A stretch of DNA of 64,000 bases from Bolinopsis microptera (taxonomy: Eukaryota > Ctenophora > Tentaculata > Lobata > Bolinopsidae), in assembly GCF_026151205.1 (NCBI RefSeq), contig NC_087076.1, forward strand, positions 18,903,919 through 18,967,918. The letters run 5' to 3'. The translations under genes and the position numbers were made by a program. Shown one piece after another: positions 1 to 10,408 of this stretch. The notes under the pieces are model-generated. The model saw only the letters and a program-made list of their open reading frames with translations, had not been told where the DNA came from and did not search any database. Position 1 is the first letter of the stretch. Each line of letters opens with the position of its first letter.

Positions 1-141
1 ACGAAAATCCTGGAATGCAAAACTACTAAAAGGAAAACAGTCTCGGACGTGCGGATTCTCGAGCTATATCTCAGGGTAACCCTGGAAGAAATCCGCCAGC
101 TTGAGAACATCCTCAAGAGGAACTCTCCAAATCTCTTCTAA
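1..141 (+). CDS. C-terminal exon fragment of an unidentified gene (5' truncated by window)
   Basis: The frame starting at base 1 is open for 46 codons and ends at a TAA at 139-141. The peptide is charged and looks helical (it contains VSDVRILELYLRV and LEEIRQLENILKR), so it could be the end of a coiled-coil or helical-bundle protein. No splice acceptor can be checked because the window starts inside the frame. I do not recognise the family. It could also be a transposon remnant or chance, since 46 codons is short. Confidence 0.3.
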   Translation, partial: TKILECKTTKRKTVSDVRILELYLRVTLEEIRQLENILKRNSPNLF

Positions 142-1398
142 TCTATATCAGATTAGACACTGATCATGTATTGCGGCACGATTTAAATTTATTCAATAAA
201 TTTAAATGTCAGTTCAGCTGTGATACAAATAAGGTGCAATAACGATATCCAGAAACAAGGGAGGAGGAACCGCAGCAGAACGGGATTATATCAGGAGAAA
301 AAGAGATAAGGACGGTCACATAAATGTGATAAGTACAAAGGAAGTTAACTCGCAAAGAGTACCAGCATTTAAACCCCCTCCCTAAACAGGTTAGGTACAG
401 CAGAAAAAGTCACATCAAGGACGATAGCAGAAGAGCAGGAACAGTTTTGGGCGACCTACGCAGAAATAACACAAGGAGCAACACCAAACATACGAGTTTA
501 AGGTAACACACAGGACATTGGACAAGGCTCCTCTAACAAGAATGAATCAAGAATATCAAACAAACGGATGAAATGATTTACCATATTACTTGAACTGCAC
601 CGATGGGTTTATCGCTGTGTGATTGCTTAAACAAACAAGATAAGAAGATAAGAAATGTCGTGTGCCAGATCATCAGTAGATCTATAACTACAGATGATCT
701 GGGGGATATGCATATAATAGCTATAGGGTGTATCCAAATATACTGACCTCCCTTTATATAAAATGAAGCACAGATATTTAAAACACTATCTATATCTAAG
801 CTCCATTCAACGTGTATTGGCGACATGAAGATCACAGTCAAGAACAACATCCCAGTCTTGACACTAAACAAAAAAGGGGGTCAAAGTTGCGGCAGGGGTC
901 AAATACCCACCATGTTCGATTTGGGGTTTCACGCCTCAGATCCCTGAAAGACTAAGCTCAGGTAGCTGTCCAGTTACTATCTTTCATACTTATTTGGAGA
1001 AGAGACCGGCCAGATGCAGAATGATGACGCTCCGATGTTTTTAATTCCAGTAAAAGGATCGCAAAGGGACCCGTGTAAGAAATGAAGAGTTCAGGACCCT
1101 GGTCTAACGAGACTCCTGTTGGGAAAAAATCAGTCGTGGGATTTGCCGGTATGAATACGGCCAATCGGAAAATAACAAATAGTTCGATCAGGAAGATGAC
1201 CGTTACTACACTTAACAAATCAGGATTCTCCCCAGCGGATATTGTCCTATACAGTATACACAGGACACAGGAACCAATCTTCGCTAATCAACTACACTAG
1301 TTTGACGGCGGGCAAGGCAGGAGCAATCACTGAAGCGCTGATGGGAAGGGAGACCGTGAGCGAGGAGGATGAGCCTGCGCCACCTATAGTACATTCGT
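142..1398. other. No supported gene; unresolved low-complexity and intergenic sequence
   Basis: Short ORFs exist on both strands (for example + 1082-1300 and - 958-1218) but none shows a recognisable domain or a convincing splice context. A short acidic stretch at about 1320-1395, with the residues TVSEEDEPAPP, could be an exon leading toward the zinc-finger array downstream, but the palindromes at 1399-1496 interrupt it and no donor can be chosen. Confidence 0.4.
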
Positions 1399-1430
1399 CA
1401 CCTATAGGCACCCCTAGGTGCCTATAGGTG
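1399..1430. repeat. Short inverted repeat (14-bp arms, 4-bp loop)
   Basis: Arm 1399-1412 (CACCTATAGGCACC) is matched exactly by its reverse complement at 1417-1430 around a CCTA spacer. It abuts a second, larger palindrome at 1436-1496. Confidence 0.85.
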
Positions 1431-1435
1431 CCCCT

Positions 1436-1496
1436 AGGATACTGTCGATGCCAATATCGAACGCCAGGCGTTCGATATTGGCATCGACAGTATCCT
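1436..1496. repeat. Perfect 61-bp palindrome (30-bp arms, 1-bp centre)
   Basis: Bases 1436-1465 (starting AGGATACTGTCGATGCC) are followed by a single A at 1466 and then by their exact reverse complement at 1467-1496. A perfect 30-bp arm implies very recent origin, or an artefact such as template switching. It lies just upstream of the 441-bp zinc-finger tandem array. Confidence 0.9.
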
Positions 1497-1772
1497 TTCC
1501 GATGAGCCGACGGAATTCTCAGGGAAAGGAAAGGGAATTATTACAACTAGTTAACATCTGGAAGCTACCTGTTGGTGTGCCAATCCGGACGTCCACCGGG
1601 AGGCTAGTAGAGTAGGAAATGAAATTTCAGAGTGCCTATACAGTCTACCGGTTTCAGACTTTTGCTGAAAAAAAAACATGGTAAAAGAGTTAAGATTAGT
1701 TGTGTGCTTGAACTAGGGTTATATTTATTTGCTAGCAGACTGACTGAACATTTTTTGTTTCATCTTTCACAG

Positions 1773-1957
1773 GAACTGCAAATGAGGTCGAAGTTCAAAC
1801 AAGTCACCCTGTGGTGGGAAAAAGAACAGTGTGTCCGGTGTGTGAGAAACGGTACTCCTCTCCTGCTAATTTAAGGAAGCATGTACGAAAGGTACACAAG
1901 AAATACAAACAGCGTCGCAACTTGTGGCATCACATGAAATCTGCCCATAAAGAGTAG
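1773..1957 (+). CDS. C2H2 zinc-finger terminal exon, copy 1
   Basis: After the acceptor at 1772, the frame entered with one base from an upstream exon reads 60 residues to TAG at 1955-1957. It contains a canonical finger CPVC...HVRKVH (C-x2-C-x12-H-x4-H). A lysine/arginine-rich segment follows, ending NLWHHMKSAHKE, which looks like the histidine half of a second finger whose cysteine half is missing. Such fingers usually bind nucleic acid. The donor exon supplying the N-terminus is not identifiable, so this may be the last exon of a real gene, a transposon-borne finger, or a dead copy. Confidence 0.6.
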
Positions 1958-2213
1958 ATCAATGTTCCAAATATTAATAACCCAATGATGAATGTGACGC
2001 AAAATAATCATTAGCTGTAAAAGGCTTTTTGAGAGAACAGGAGGCTAGTAGAGTAGGGAATGAAATTTCAGAGTGCCTATACAGTCTACCGGTTTCAGAC
2101 TTTTGTTGTAAAAAAAACATGGTAAAAGAGTTAAGATTAATTGTGTGCTTGAACTAGGGTTATATTTATTTGCTAGCAGACTGACTGAACATTTTTTGTT
2201 TCATCTTTCACAG

Positions 2214-2398
2214 GAACTGCAAATGAGGTTGAAGTTCAAACAAGTCACCCTGTGGTGGGCAAAAGAACAGTGTGTCCGGTGTGTGAGAAACGGTACTCCT
2301 CTCCTGCTAATTTAAGGAAGCATGTACGAAAGGTACACAAGAAATACAAACAGCGTCGCAACTTGTGGCATCACATGAAATCTGCCCATAAAGAGTAG
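2214..2398 (+). CDS. C2H2 zinc-finger terminal exon, copy 2
   Basis: This is exactly 441 bp downstream of copy 1, with the same acceptor, the same C-x2-C-x12-H-x4-H finger and the same stop. Because each copy carries its own in-frame TAG, the three exons cannot be joined in series. They could only act as alternative last exons, or as independent or dead copies. Differences from copy 1 are few and leave the finger intact. Confidence 0.58.
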
Positions 2399-2654
2399 AT
2401 CAATGTTCCAAATATTAAGAACCCAATGATGAATGTGACGCAAAATAATCATTAGCTGTAAAAGGCTTTTTGAGAGAACAGGAGGCTAGTAGAGTAGGGA
2501 ATGAAATTTCAGAGTGCCTATACAGTCTACCGGTTTCAGACTTTTGTTGTAAAAAAAACATTATAAAAGAGTTAAGATTAATTGTGTGCTTGAACTAGGG
2601 TTATATTTATTTGCTAGCAGACTGACTGAACATTTTTTGTTTCATCTTTCACAG

Positions 2655-2839
2655 GAACTGCAAATGAGGTTGAAGTTCAAACAAGTCACCCTGTGGTGGG
2701 CAAAAGAACAGTGTGTCCGGTGTGTGAGAAACGGTACTCCTCTCCTGCTAATTTAAGGAAGCATGTACGAAAGGTACACAAGAAATACAAACAGCGTCGC
2801 AACTTGTGGCATCACATGAAATCTGCCCATAAAGAGTAG
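2655..2839 (+). CDS. C2H2 zinc-finger terminal exon, copy 3
   Basis: This is the third unit of the array, with intact acceptor, finger residues and stop. It is nearly identical to copy 2. Downstream, the fourth unit is truncated before it reaches the zinc-finger exon. Confidence 0.58.
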
Positions 2840-3057
2840 ATCAATGTTCCAAATATTAAGAACCCAATGATGAATGTGACGCAAAATAATCATTAGCTGT
2901 AAAAGGCTTTTTGAGAGAACAAGAGGCTAGTAGGGTAGGAAATTAAATTTCAGAGTGCCTATACAGTCTACAGGTTTCAGACTTTTGCTGTAAAATTTAA
3001 ATCTTGCGGGTTTTTTTTCTTTTCTTTCTTTGCGATTTTTTAATCTTTATTTTATAG

Positions 3058-3380
3058 TAATCAGCTGCTGGAGGTAAACACCGGAGAAAATCGCACGGTA
3101 ACTCACCGAGTTGGCCAACAAACGCTTATCTGTCAGCGACAGAAGAGAAATACAAGAATATTGGGAAGCGTTTCGTATCAACATTCGATAAACGGACAGG
3201 GAAAATTAGAATATACCTTACAATCAACGTTCATCCAATGCAGACTTTATCAATCTCGGAATGGTCAGTGTGGAGTTCACAGAAAGCCGAGACTATTCTC
3301 GAGTTGGTAATAAAGAGAATCAAGGATATCGGCTTGGTAATGGATGATATTGTAGCATTTGTCATAGACAATAACCCTGG
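3058..3380 (+). pseudogene. Transposase-like exon (possible hAT-type RNase H fold fragment)
   Basis: From an acceptor-like TTTATAG at 3051-3057, a frame stays open for about 107 codons and ends at a GTAACA donor-like site. The segment ...LTINVHPMQ... and, near the end, IKDIGLVMDDIVAFVIDNN resembles the hAT-transposase region where a catalytic aspartate sits in a 'ttDNa.N' context. No flanking domains (BED finger, C-terminal dimerisation) are visible. It directly follows the zinc-finger array, so finger and transposase pieces might belong to one element. The family call is from memory and tentative. Confidence 0.35.
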
Positions 3381-4380
3381 GTAACATCAGAATTGGTGCA
3401 ACGTTAGAACTGGCCTGGCATGACTAATGCCTTTATGAACGCATGGCATGGTCCCGGTCGGCCGGGCGCGCGCGCTCTGAAAATAGAACTAAGCTATTAT
3501 AAGGAAAATATTATTATACATCAGTGCCGTTCGGAGATGGCGCTCAGTAATGCGCGGCCCACAAAACCTAGTTCCCACGAGGTAAAATTCATGTCAATAT
3601 GTGCAGTATGTTAGTGGTTTTCCAGCACTGAGGATCGAAACTCAATCAGCATTGTGTAGCATTTAATACTACATTAATTATGCATATTCATTGAATTGGA
3701 GAAGAAATCGATTTAAACTTGAAAATACGGCTTATATCATAAAACGTTATTAAAGTGTACATTAATTAGAAGTTATAACCAACTAACTACCAAGAATGGA
3801 AATTTCACCTGCCATCGTCCACAAAATAATGACAATTATTGATTAAAGAAAACTCACCCAGCTACAAACTAGTACCACAGAAAAGTACTCAATCCAGAAG
3901 AAATTGCAGATAACAGACTCACCTCACTGAAACAACCTTACAACTGTATCGAGTGGTTAGAGTCAGTTGCTTAAAACATGTTGAGCTAAGAAAAGATACA
4001 GATGTTTAGGCGATACTACGTTACTGAGAAATAATTTGATTTTAGTACATTCATTATAACTATAATTATAAGGGCTCAAATTATCTCGAAATATGGGTGG
4101 TACAATAACATTTAATAGTTGCAATGCAACTGTTGCATGGAAATGTATTATAATGCATTTGATTGGCATCGTTTTATACATATCATGAAACGGATCGTTT
4201 GCCCGCCAATTCAATTGTTTTCAATAGTTTAAAATAGTAATACATTTTGATATTTTAATTGCAAGTGCGCTATATCCTTAGTCATAACGTCAATGTAATA
4301 ATATGGTAATATTATGGAATTGAATTCTAGTAATTGCTAGCTTGTTTTAAATTTTAAGTTAATCGTCTTACTCACAGGAT
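3381..4380. other. No supported gene
   Basis: AT-rich sequence with scattered short ORFs and one GC-rich patch (about 3450-3475, a GCGCGCGCGC run). No recognisable coding domain, RNA or clean terminal repeat was seen. Confidence 0.45.
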
Positions 4381-4740
4381 GTCTAATTTCGGAATCTAGA
4401 AGATTCAAGCAACAAATCCCGGACGAGGATGAACTGCAAGGATTTGTGAAAAGTACCTGATCAAAGAATAGTATAAACTCGACAACCCAGTGGGTATCTT
4501 TATTGGAACAATACAAGGTAGAGGCACTTGGATTGCTGACTCCACTGAAAGATCTAGGCGAGGATTAAGTCGTGAGATTAATACAGTGCTTTCTGCAGAC
4601 TGTTAGAAAAGCGGACGGGGAGGAATATGAACCAGGAAGCCTGAATACAATATACTATGCAATAAAGAGACACATAGTTGAGGACTTGGAAATAGTCATA
4701 TCGTCAAAAACTGGAAGGCCATGTCGTCTCACCTTGTAGT
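4381..4740 (+). pseudogene. Crypton-like tyrosine recombinase relic (DUF3504-type N-terminal region)
   Basis: One frame reads NSTTQWVSLLEQYK..., then one in-frame stop (TAA near 4565), then FLQTVRKADGEEYEPGSL and IYYAIKRHI. The 'TxxW', 'F...VRK.DG.EYEP.SL' and 'I..AI.RH' series is the signature of the DUF3504/Crypton-derived recombinase N-terminal domain, as also found in KIAA1958- and ZMYM-type proteins. The catalytic R-H-R-Y portion is not visible downstream and the frame is broken, so this is a decayed copy. Confidence 0.6.
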
Positions 4741-4811
4741 ACAGAGAAATCCGTCTGAAAAAATCGATACCCGACACACAAAGCTTACTAAGGATTTTTG
4801 AGTCCTAATAG

Positions 4812-5350
4812 GTGTCCTTTATGGCTGACCAACTTTTCCAAACTTTTCCACGTGTTTCAGAGTTTCACAATAATTTAGAACCAGAAACTTCTTTCGATAT
4901 TTTAGAAATTAACTTATATAGCACCATTAAACGAAAAGTGACAGAAGCTTACAACATTAATTTATTTAAACCTAGTATCAATAATAAAGAAGAGTGCGAC
5001 AAGCGTAAGGGATTTCTTTTACAACATATTCAAAGACAAATTTAAACAAATAGCACACGACCCTTATGTTCAGTAGATATTATGTACTTGGACAGAGTGT
5101 AAAACGTGTGTACATCACCATTTTCAATGTAATATATAATACCATTTGATGTAACCTCTCTTCAGTGTGTGTAATTTCAATTTAGCATTTTAACTAGTAT
5201 AGAAGCATTTATAATTATATACTAACATTTATACCAATTTTAGCCTGAAGATGGCGTTGACGCCGAAAATTTGCCCTTACTCCTAACTTCCTTGTTTCAC
5301 TTGTCCTTGTCTCTTCCAACCGGATATTATCCAACTTTCAGTATTTCAAT
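4812..5350 (+). mobile_element. Penelope-like element 3' part (GIY-YIG end plus 3' UTR)
   Basis: The ORF at 4812-5045 contains a spacing such as VTEAYNINLFKPSINNKEEC, like the end of GIY-YIG nuclease domains of Penelope-like elements ('ES..I..lKPslN...E'). About 190 bp later comes CCTGAAGATGGCGTTGACGCCGAAA, with a GGCGT/ACGCC mini-hairpin, a type of 3' tail common in Penelope-like elements. The same tail recurs at about 31.69 kb. Only the distal end of the reverse transcriptase polyprotein is present. Confidence 0.5.
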
Positions 5351-6403
5351 CATGAGACTAATAAACAGCGAACTACTCCGTTCTATTATTTGATTTTCCA
5401 CGTGTCATATTATTTGATTTTCCACGTGTCATTCACTTTTTGCCACTTTACCACCTTTTACCACCTTTCTTGTTCGTTGAATATCTTTAGTTGTGAACAT
5501 CGTAGAAAGTTGCAGATTAATCGAGGGTGTTCATATCATCAGAAAGAAAAACTTTTGTAGAGACAATTTTTACCTTAGCTAATAAGCAAAAATTTAAAAA
5601 TGTTTTATTGGCTCAAAATGATTGGAATAGCTTAAAACACGGAGAAAAGTAGTTTTTAGAAAAAGAGACTGGTCGACACGATGGGGGGGGGGTACCAATG
5701 GCATAAATGGCATAATGGAGAATTGGCCACAAAATTTTTCCATTTATGCCATGAAATTCTATGCCATTTGATGCAATTTTATACCCTTTTTCTCCATTCT
5801 ATGCCATTCGAAATATGAAATTTTAAAACTTTTAACTGAGAATTTAATAACGAATTGTCTGCACCCCACTAGTACTGTCCACCTTATTATCTCTATTTAT
5901 TGTACTACAACATCTATTTTCACCCATAAATTTCCTCAAAATATCCCTAGCAATGGGCATTATTGATTATAATGACGTTCAATGTATACCAATATGATAT
6001 GAGAATTTGGTTGATAGTGGACAAGTGACCGGGCAGGGGATTCACTTCCAATGGCTACAAAGCAACAGGTATGTATTTGAAGGCCGTGCAGTACATCGCA
6101 GAAGCATTCCTCGATAAGGAAATCGATCCATACGAGCGTGCTTACAAGGCATGGTGGGCAAAAACATTTTTCGTTACTTGGAAAGAGAATACTTACTCAA
6201 CTGTCAGCATAACGAATCAGACGTACCTTGATCTTATATGTACTCGTGACGGTCTTGTTTTGTATTTAACTCTGCTGAAGAAGCAATTCCCTAATGCTGA
6301 AATCGTCACTTATTACCTTGGAAGTGATCAGAATGAGCAGCTGTTTGCATTTATTCGGGTTTCTTTTTCATTCAATTTAAGACGCTGAAGCCTTCGCAAA
6401 AGG
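5251..6403 (+). repeat. 1.15-kb segment, copy A of a direct duplication
   Basis: The segment runs from the Penelope-tail motif (GATGGCG...CCGAAAATTTGCCC) through the ORF at 6071. It is followed immediately by a second copy (6426-7432) in the same order and orientation. This copy keeps the longer open frame. Confidence 0.85.
6071..6388 (+). CDS. Unrecognised ORF, possible transposase fragment
   Basis: A 105-codon ORF beginning at a simple ATG, with no clear splice context. Visible features are a Trp-rich patch (KAWWAKTFFVTWKE) and, near the C-terminus, YYLGSDQNEQLFAFIR, which is reminiscent of the 'D..E..F..IR' motif in P-element-like transposases. I do not recognise the family with confidence. 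A frame-shattered duplicate lies at about 7078-7430. The location between transposon relics favours a mobile-element origin. Confidence 0.3.
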   Translation: MYLKAVQYIAEAFLDKEIDPYERAYKAWWAKTFFVTWKENTYSTVSITNQTYLDLICTRDGLVLYLTLLKKQFPNAEIVTYYLGSDQNEQLFAFIRVSFSFNLRR

Positions 6404-6425
6404 TAACCGTCTTTATACATATAAC

Positions 6426-7432
6426 GAACTGAGTGTAATTACCGAAAATTGCCTTACCCTAATTCCTTGTTCACTTGCCTTGTCTTTCAACCGATATTAT
6501 CAACTTTCAGTATTCAATCTGAGACTAATAACCAAGAACTACCCGTTCTATATTGATTTTCCAGTGTAATATTGATTCCACGTGTATCACTTTTTGCCAC
6601 TATACCCCTTTACACTTCTTGAAATGTTGAATATCTTTGTTGTAACATCGTAAAAGTTGCAGATTAATCGGGGTGTCACATCAAAGTAAAAACTTGTAAG
6701 ACATTTACTAGCTAATAAGCAAAAATTTAAAAATGTTTTATGGTCAAATGATGAATAGCTTAACAGAGAAAGTATTTAAAAAAGATGGTCGACACATGGG
6801 GGGTACAATGCATAAATGATATGGAGAATGCCACATAAATTTATCCATTTTATGCAGACACATGCATTTGATCAATTTTATACCCTTTTTTCATTCTATG
6901 CCATTCGAATAGAATTTTAAAACTTTAACTGAGATTTAATACGAATGCTGACCACAGTACTGCAATTATTACTCTATTATTGTAACAAACATATTTCAAC
7001 CCATTAAATTTCCTCAAATATCCTAGCAATGCATATTGATTATAATACGTTCAATGTTACCAATATGATATGAGAATTTGGTTAATATGACAATGACCGG
7101 CAGGGATCCTTCAATGCTACAAAGCAACAGTTGTATTGAAGCCGTGCATACATCAGAAGCTTCCTCGATAAGAAATCGATCCATACGAGCGTGTTACAAT
7201 GCATGGGGGCAAAAACATTTTTCGTTACTTGAAAAGAATACTTATCAACTGCACATAACAATCAGACGTACCTTGATCTTAAGTACTCGTGACGGTTTGT
7301 TTTTGTATTAATGCTGAAAACCAATTCCTAATGCTGAATCGTCCTTATGGACCTTGAAGATCGAAGTGGAAGCTGATTTGCTTTTTCGGGTTTCTTTTCA
7401 TCAATTAAGACGTGAAGCCTCGCATAAAGTAA
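6426..7432 (+). repeat. Copy B of the 1.15-kb segment, shortened by many small deletions
   Basis: It aligns end to end with 5251-6403 (for example CATTTTTCGTTACTTG..., CAGACGTACCTTGATCTTA and GATATGAGAATTTGGTT occur in both) but is about 13% shorter. Most differences I can see are losses of one to a few bases, many in runs, rather than substitutions. The frame corresponding to the 6071 ORF is destroyed. Confidence 0.85.
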
Positions 7433-7870
7433 CATACTCTAACGAGTTATATTCGAGGCAGAGAAGATGACGACTATTTTGCGTCTGATACTGATCATAC
7501 TGGAGAACAATCTCCATTCCTAAAAGCTATCCGACACAAAAATTACAAAAGCTTAAGTTTCACTCACTGCCTACTTATCAGCATTATTTCAGTACTGTTG
7601 CATCATTAACTCCAATTCTCAAGAACGGGGACCCTAATGATCCAAATACTTATCGAGTATCGACCAATATCCATACTCCCCTTACTTGGAAAATGTATAG
7701 AATACTTTGTTAACCAACAGCTCCCCGAGAACGTTGAAACAAATAAACTGCTCACCAACCATCAGTTTGGATTCAGGAATAACCAAGGATCTGAGAATAT
7801 TCTTCAGCCCCGAGGTTTGAGACCTGGAACGGCTCAAGGGACCCCTAAGGAACAAATTTGGCTTGGGTAG
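7433..7870 (+). pseudogene. LINE reverse transcriptase relic, N-terminal RT motifs
   Basis: In broken frames one reads TPILKNGDPNDPNTYR and then, after a shift, YRPISILPLLGKCIEYFV and ...LLTNHQFGFRNNQGS. These are the conserved RT motifs '(K)kGD..d..NYRPISlLp...K..E' and 'Qf(G)FR...st' of non-LTR retrotransposons of the jockey/CR1 kind. The sequence is interrupted at about 7.83 kb by unrelated sequence, and the later RT motifs resume at about 8.93 kb. Confidence 0.65.
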
Positions 7871-8924
7871 ACTTTCAGGTTGTTGAGTTATTAGGTCAAA
7901 ACGTAACTTTAGGCTCTCGCGAGCCGAAATTTATGTACTTATTACAAGAGATCTCAGCTTCTGATGGGAGCTATGCGCTCATCTTGGCCATAAAAATGGT
8001 CAGAATCATCACATTGAATTGGGTAGAGCAAGATTTTAATGTCTACAGACTTCAGGTTTTTGAGTTATTAGGGCAGACCCCATTTTCACCCATGGATACA
8101 AGCACAATATACATTGTACAATAAGTTCGAATATAAAACTTATAGAGAAAGTTCTGACTTTTGCACTTTAAAACAACTGATCGGTATAACAAGATGCCAC
8201 GACCATTGTTGAAAGTGTTACTCGCAGCCCAAATTGGCACTGGGTTTTGACACTCAGTCAAGAATAGGTACCAAATTGGCAGCCTTATATTAAATGCGAT
8301 TCCGGAAATGTTCCTTGAAGGCTTTGAGGAGAACTAAATAAAGCTCAGATCAAGAAATTTGAGGAATACTTGGTGAAAGTTTTCAAGCTTACAACAGAGT
8401 TTGTCACATTTGACATGTTAAGAACCTATCAATATAGAAATAATGATTATATATTTGACTTGCCACCAACATCGCACTCTATTGTAAAGGGGACACATCC
8501 CAAGACGACTGGTTTTTCGTAAAAGACCAGTCCAATATGTTGGTCACATCTTTCTGTAAGAACAAAGATATCGACAACAGATGTCACAGATGTGGCGGGA
8601 GATGTAAATTCTCAAAGAAAGCTGTGCTTTGCAATGCTTATTGTGTCTGCCAAAATTGATCTGTTGCAACACAGTCAAAGACAGATCAGGCCCACCTAAC
8701 TCGACCTAAGACTCTAAGAGAAAGCAGCCATTGAAACCTTCAAGAAATACACGTAAAAAGGCTAACAAAGAGTTATTTCGTATATTTCCTAAGAATATTT
8801 AGGTATCGATCAATCATTGCATATGAATGAACTGTTACTATATTGAGTTGTGATCTCATGTATCTATTTTACAAATTTATGTCAATTTACTACATAACAA
8901 TAGATTAGTGGTTAGCAGAACAGT
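7871..8924. other. Unidentified insertion within the LINE relic, with a Cys-rich peptide fragment
   Basis: This roughly 1-kb block separates the two halves of the LINE. It contains a short direct repeat of the type CTTCAGGTT...GAGTTATTAGG at about 7876 and 8050. At 8543-8660 one frame has the cysteine-rich order C-x-N-x-D-x-D-x2-C-x2-C-x3-C...C-x3-C-x-C, as in a small zinc-binding tail of some transposases. No complete gene is visible. Confidence 0.35.
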
Positions 8925-9380
8925 CTACTGCTTATTTATTTGCAGATGACAGTGCACTATATTTTGATAATATCACTTGAGGCTCGTCTGACAATGTAGT
9001 AGAAGTAGTATAAAGATTTTATATGAATGGCTTAGGATTAACAAGCTAAGACTAAATATTTCAAAATCCTCATTCATAGTATTCGAAAAATGTCCTAATC
9101 TTGATAGACTGTCGATCCCTCTCGATTTGGAAGATGGCAGTCTTCACATAGAAGAAACCAAATCCCAGAAATACCTAGGTCAGGTGATAGACAACCTATA
9201 AAACTTTCAGGACCATCTTGATTATGTAAGATCTAATGTTACTAGAAGAATAGGAACATTATATAGGTCAAAAAACTACTTCCACTGAAATATAGAAAAA
9301 TGTTTGTAAACGCTCTTATGCTTCCTCAATTTGATTACATGGATATTATAGCTGATTTTAAATTTTGAATGCTTTCGACT
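8925..9380 (+). pseudogene. LINE reverse transcriptase relic, catalytic YADD-type motif and C-terminal part
   Basis: A frame reads YLFADDSALYFDNI (the F/YADD catalytic box). With stops and shifts come WLRINKLRLNISKSSFIVFEK and KSQKYLGQVIDN, which match the RT thumb motif 'WL..NkL.lN..Kt....f' followed by 'KYLG..iD'. It continues the element started at 7.43 kb. Several in-frame stops show it is dead. Confidence 0.7.
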
Positions 9381-10408
9381 AGTTTCTTGTACAATTGCTC
9401 ACAATTTTATACTCTGTACTCAGATTACAAACTAACTTACCTAGCAAGAGGGATCGGAGAGAGCGAACAGAACTGTAGTGTTATTATCCCATGACGTAGT
9501 TCATCTTGAGTAGAAGACATTTCCACTACTCTTCATCACATTCTGAAAAATATTTTTCATTGATTATAATATAGTATAATTGCACAGCAGACTTCTATTT
9601 TGATTTAAACGGGTCATGTTTCAAGCAAATTAGGAGAGCCCTTACCACTGCCGTAGATTATAAGTCCATGTTTTAGCAACCATATCTTAGGAATGCTGCA
9701 TCCTGGACGGCATTGTTTTTCAGATCAATTCACCTGGACAAAAATAATAATTGAGTAGTTACCCTGTCTTATCGGAATTCACTGCAAAAATTATTCGGTG
9801 AATAAAAAATTATTATTATCACTTATCAAACGAGATAGCTACAACAAATTTCATCAAGTGTCTAGACGAAAGGTCTTACCTCTATTCTCTGGTTTCGGGT
9901 TGGTTGACCATTTCAAAATCAGCGAGTGCCAGGTAACCAGTTGCAATTCAACATTGTTAATGAGAGATACCAGCTTACGTGCATGGCATGACTCAAAAAC
10001 TAACTAGCTTCAACTCAGTTCTAGCGCTCAAAACGAAAATATTTACTCCGCAAACGTTTACAAAGTTTACAATTTGGATCAAGCTTCGATGCGCGGCTTG
10101 ACTACTTGACTAGAATTATATTAAAAAATAAAATTACAAATGTCTTATTCCAATATTTCGGAATTTTTTTCAATCAATATTTATGACCATAAACTTTATT
10201 ATTAAGCCTACTGTATACAAGTGTAGCGTAATAATCATACTAATCTATTAATCATACCAATACCATAATTATCAACACTGAAAAAAATTTTAGAACGCGT
10301 ATTTGTCATAAGCAAATAAAATAAACTATTGTCAATCATTAATTACAAGCAGTGGCTCAATTAAATAAAATAATATAATCGTTTATGAAATGACCACTAG
10401 TATATTTT
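9381..10408. other. No supported gene
   Basis: AT-rich sequence with one 69-codon chance-length ORF at 9798-10007. No motif, RNA or repeat boundary was recognised. Confidence 0.45.

Larger units (their letters stand above)
1601..3000 (+). repeat. Tandem array of 441-bp units, three full copies plus a partial fourth
   Basis: The landmark AGGCTAGTAG occurs at 1601, 2042, 2483 and 2924, giving an exact 441-bp period three times. Each full unit contains the same intron-like lead ending in a pyrimidine-rich TTTCATCTTTCACAG acceptor, then a zinc-finger exon ending in TAG, then a short 3' tail. Copies 2 and 3 share differences from copy 1 (AGGTTGAAG, TTGTAAAA and AAGAACCC variants), so the most recent duplication probably involved that pair. 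The fourth copy stops at about 3000 after the common lead sequence. Confidence 0.93.
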
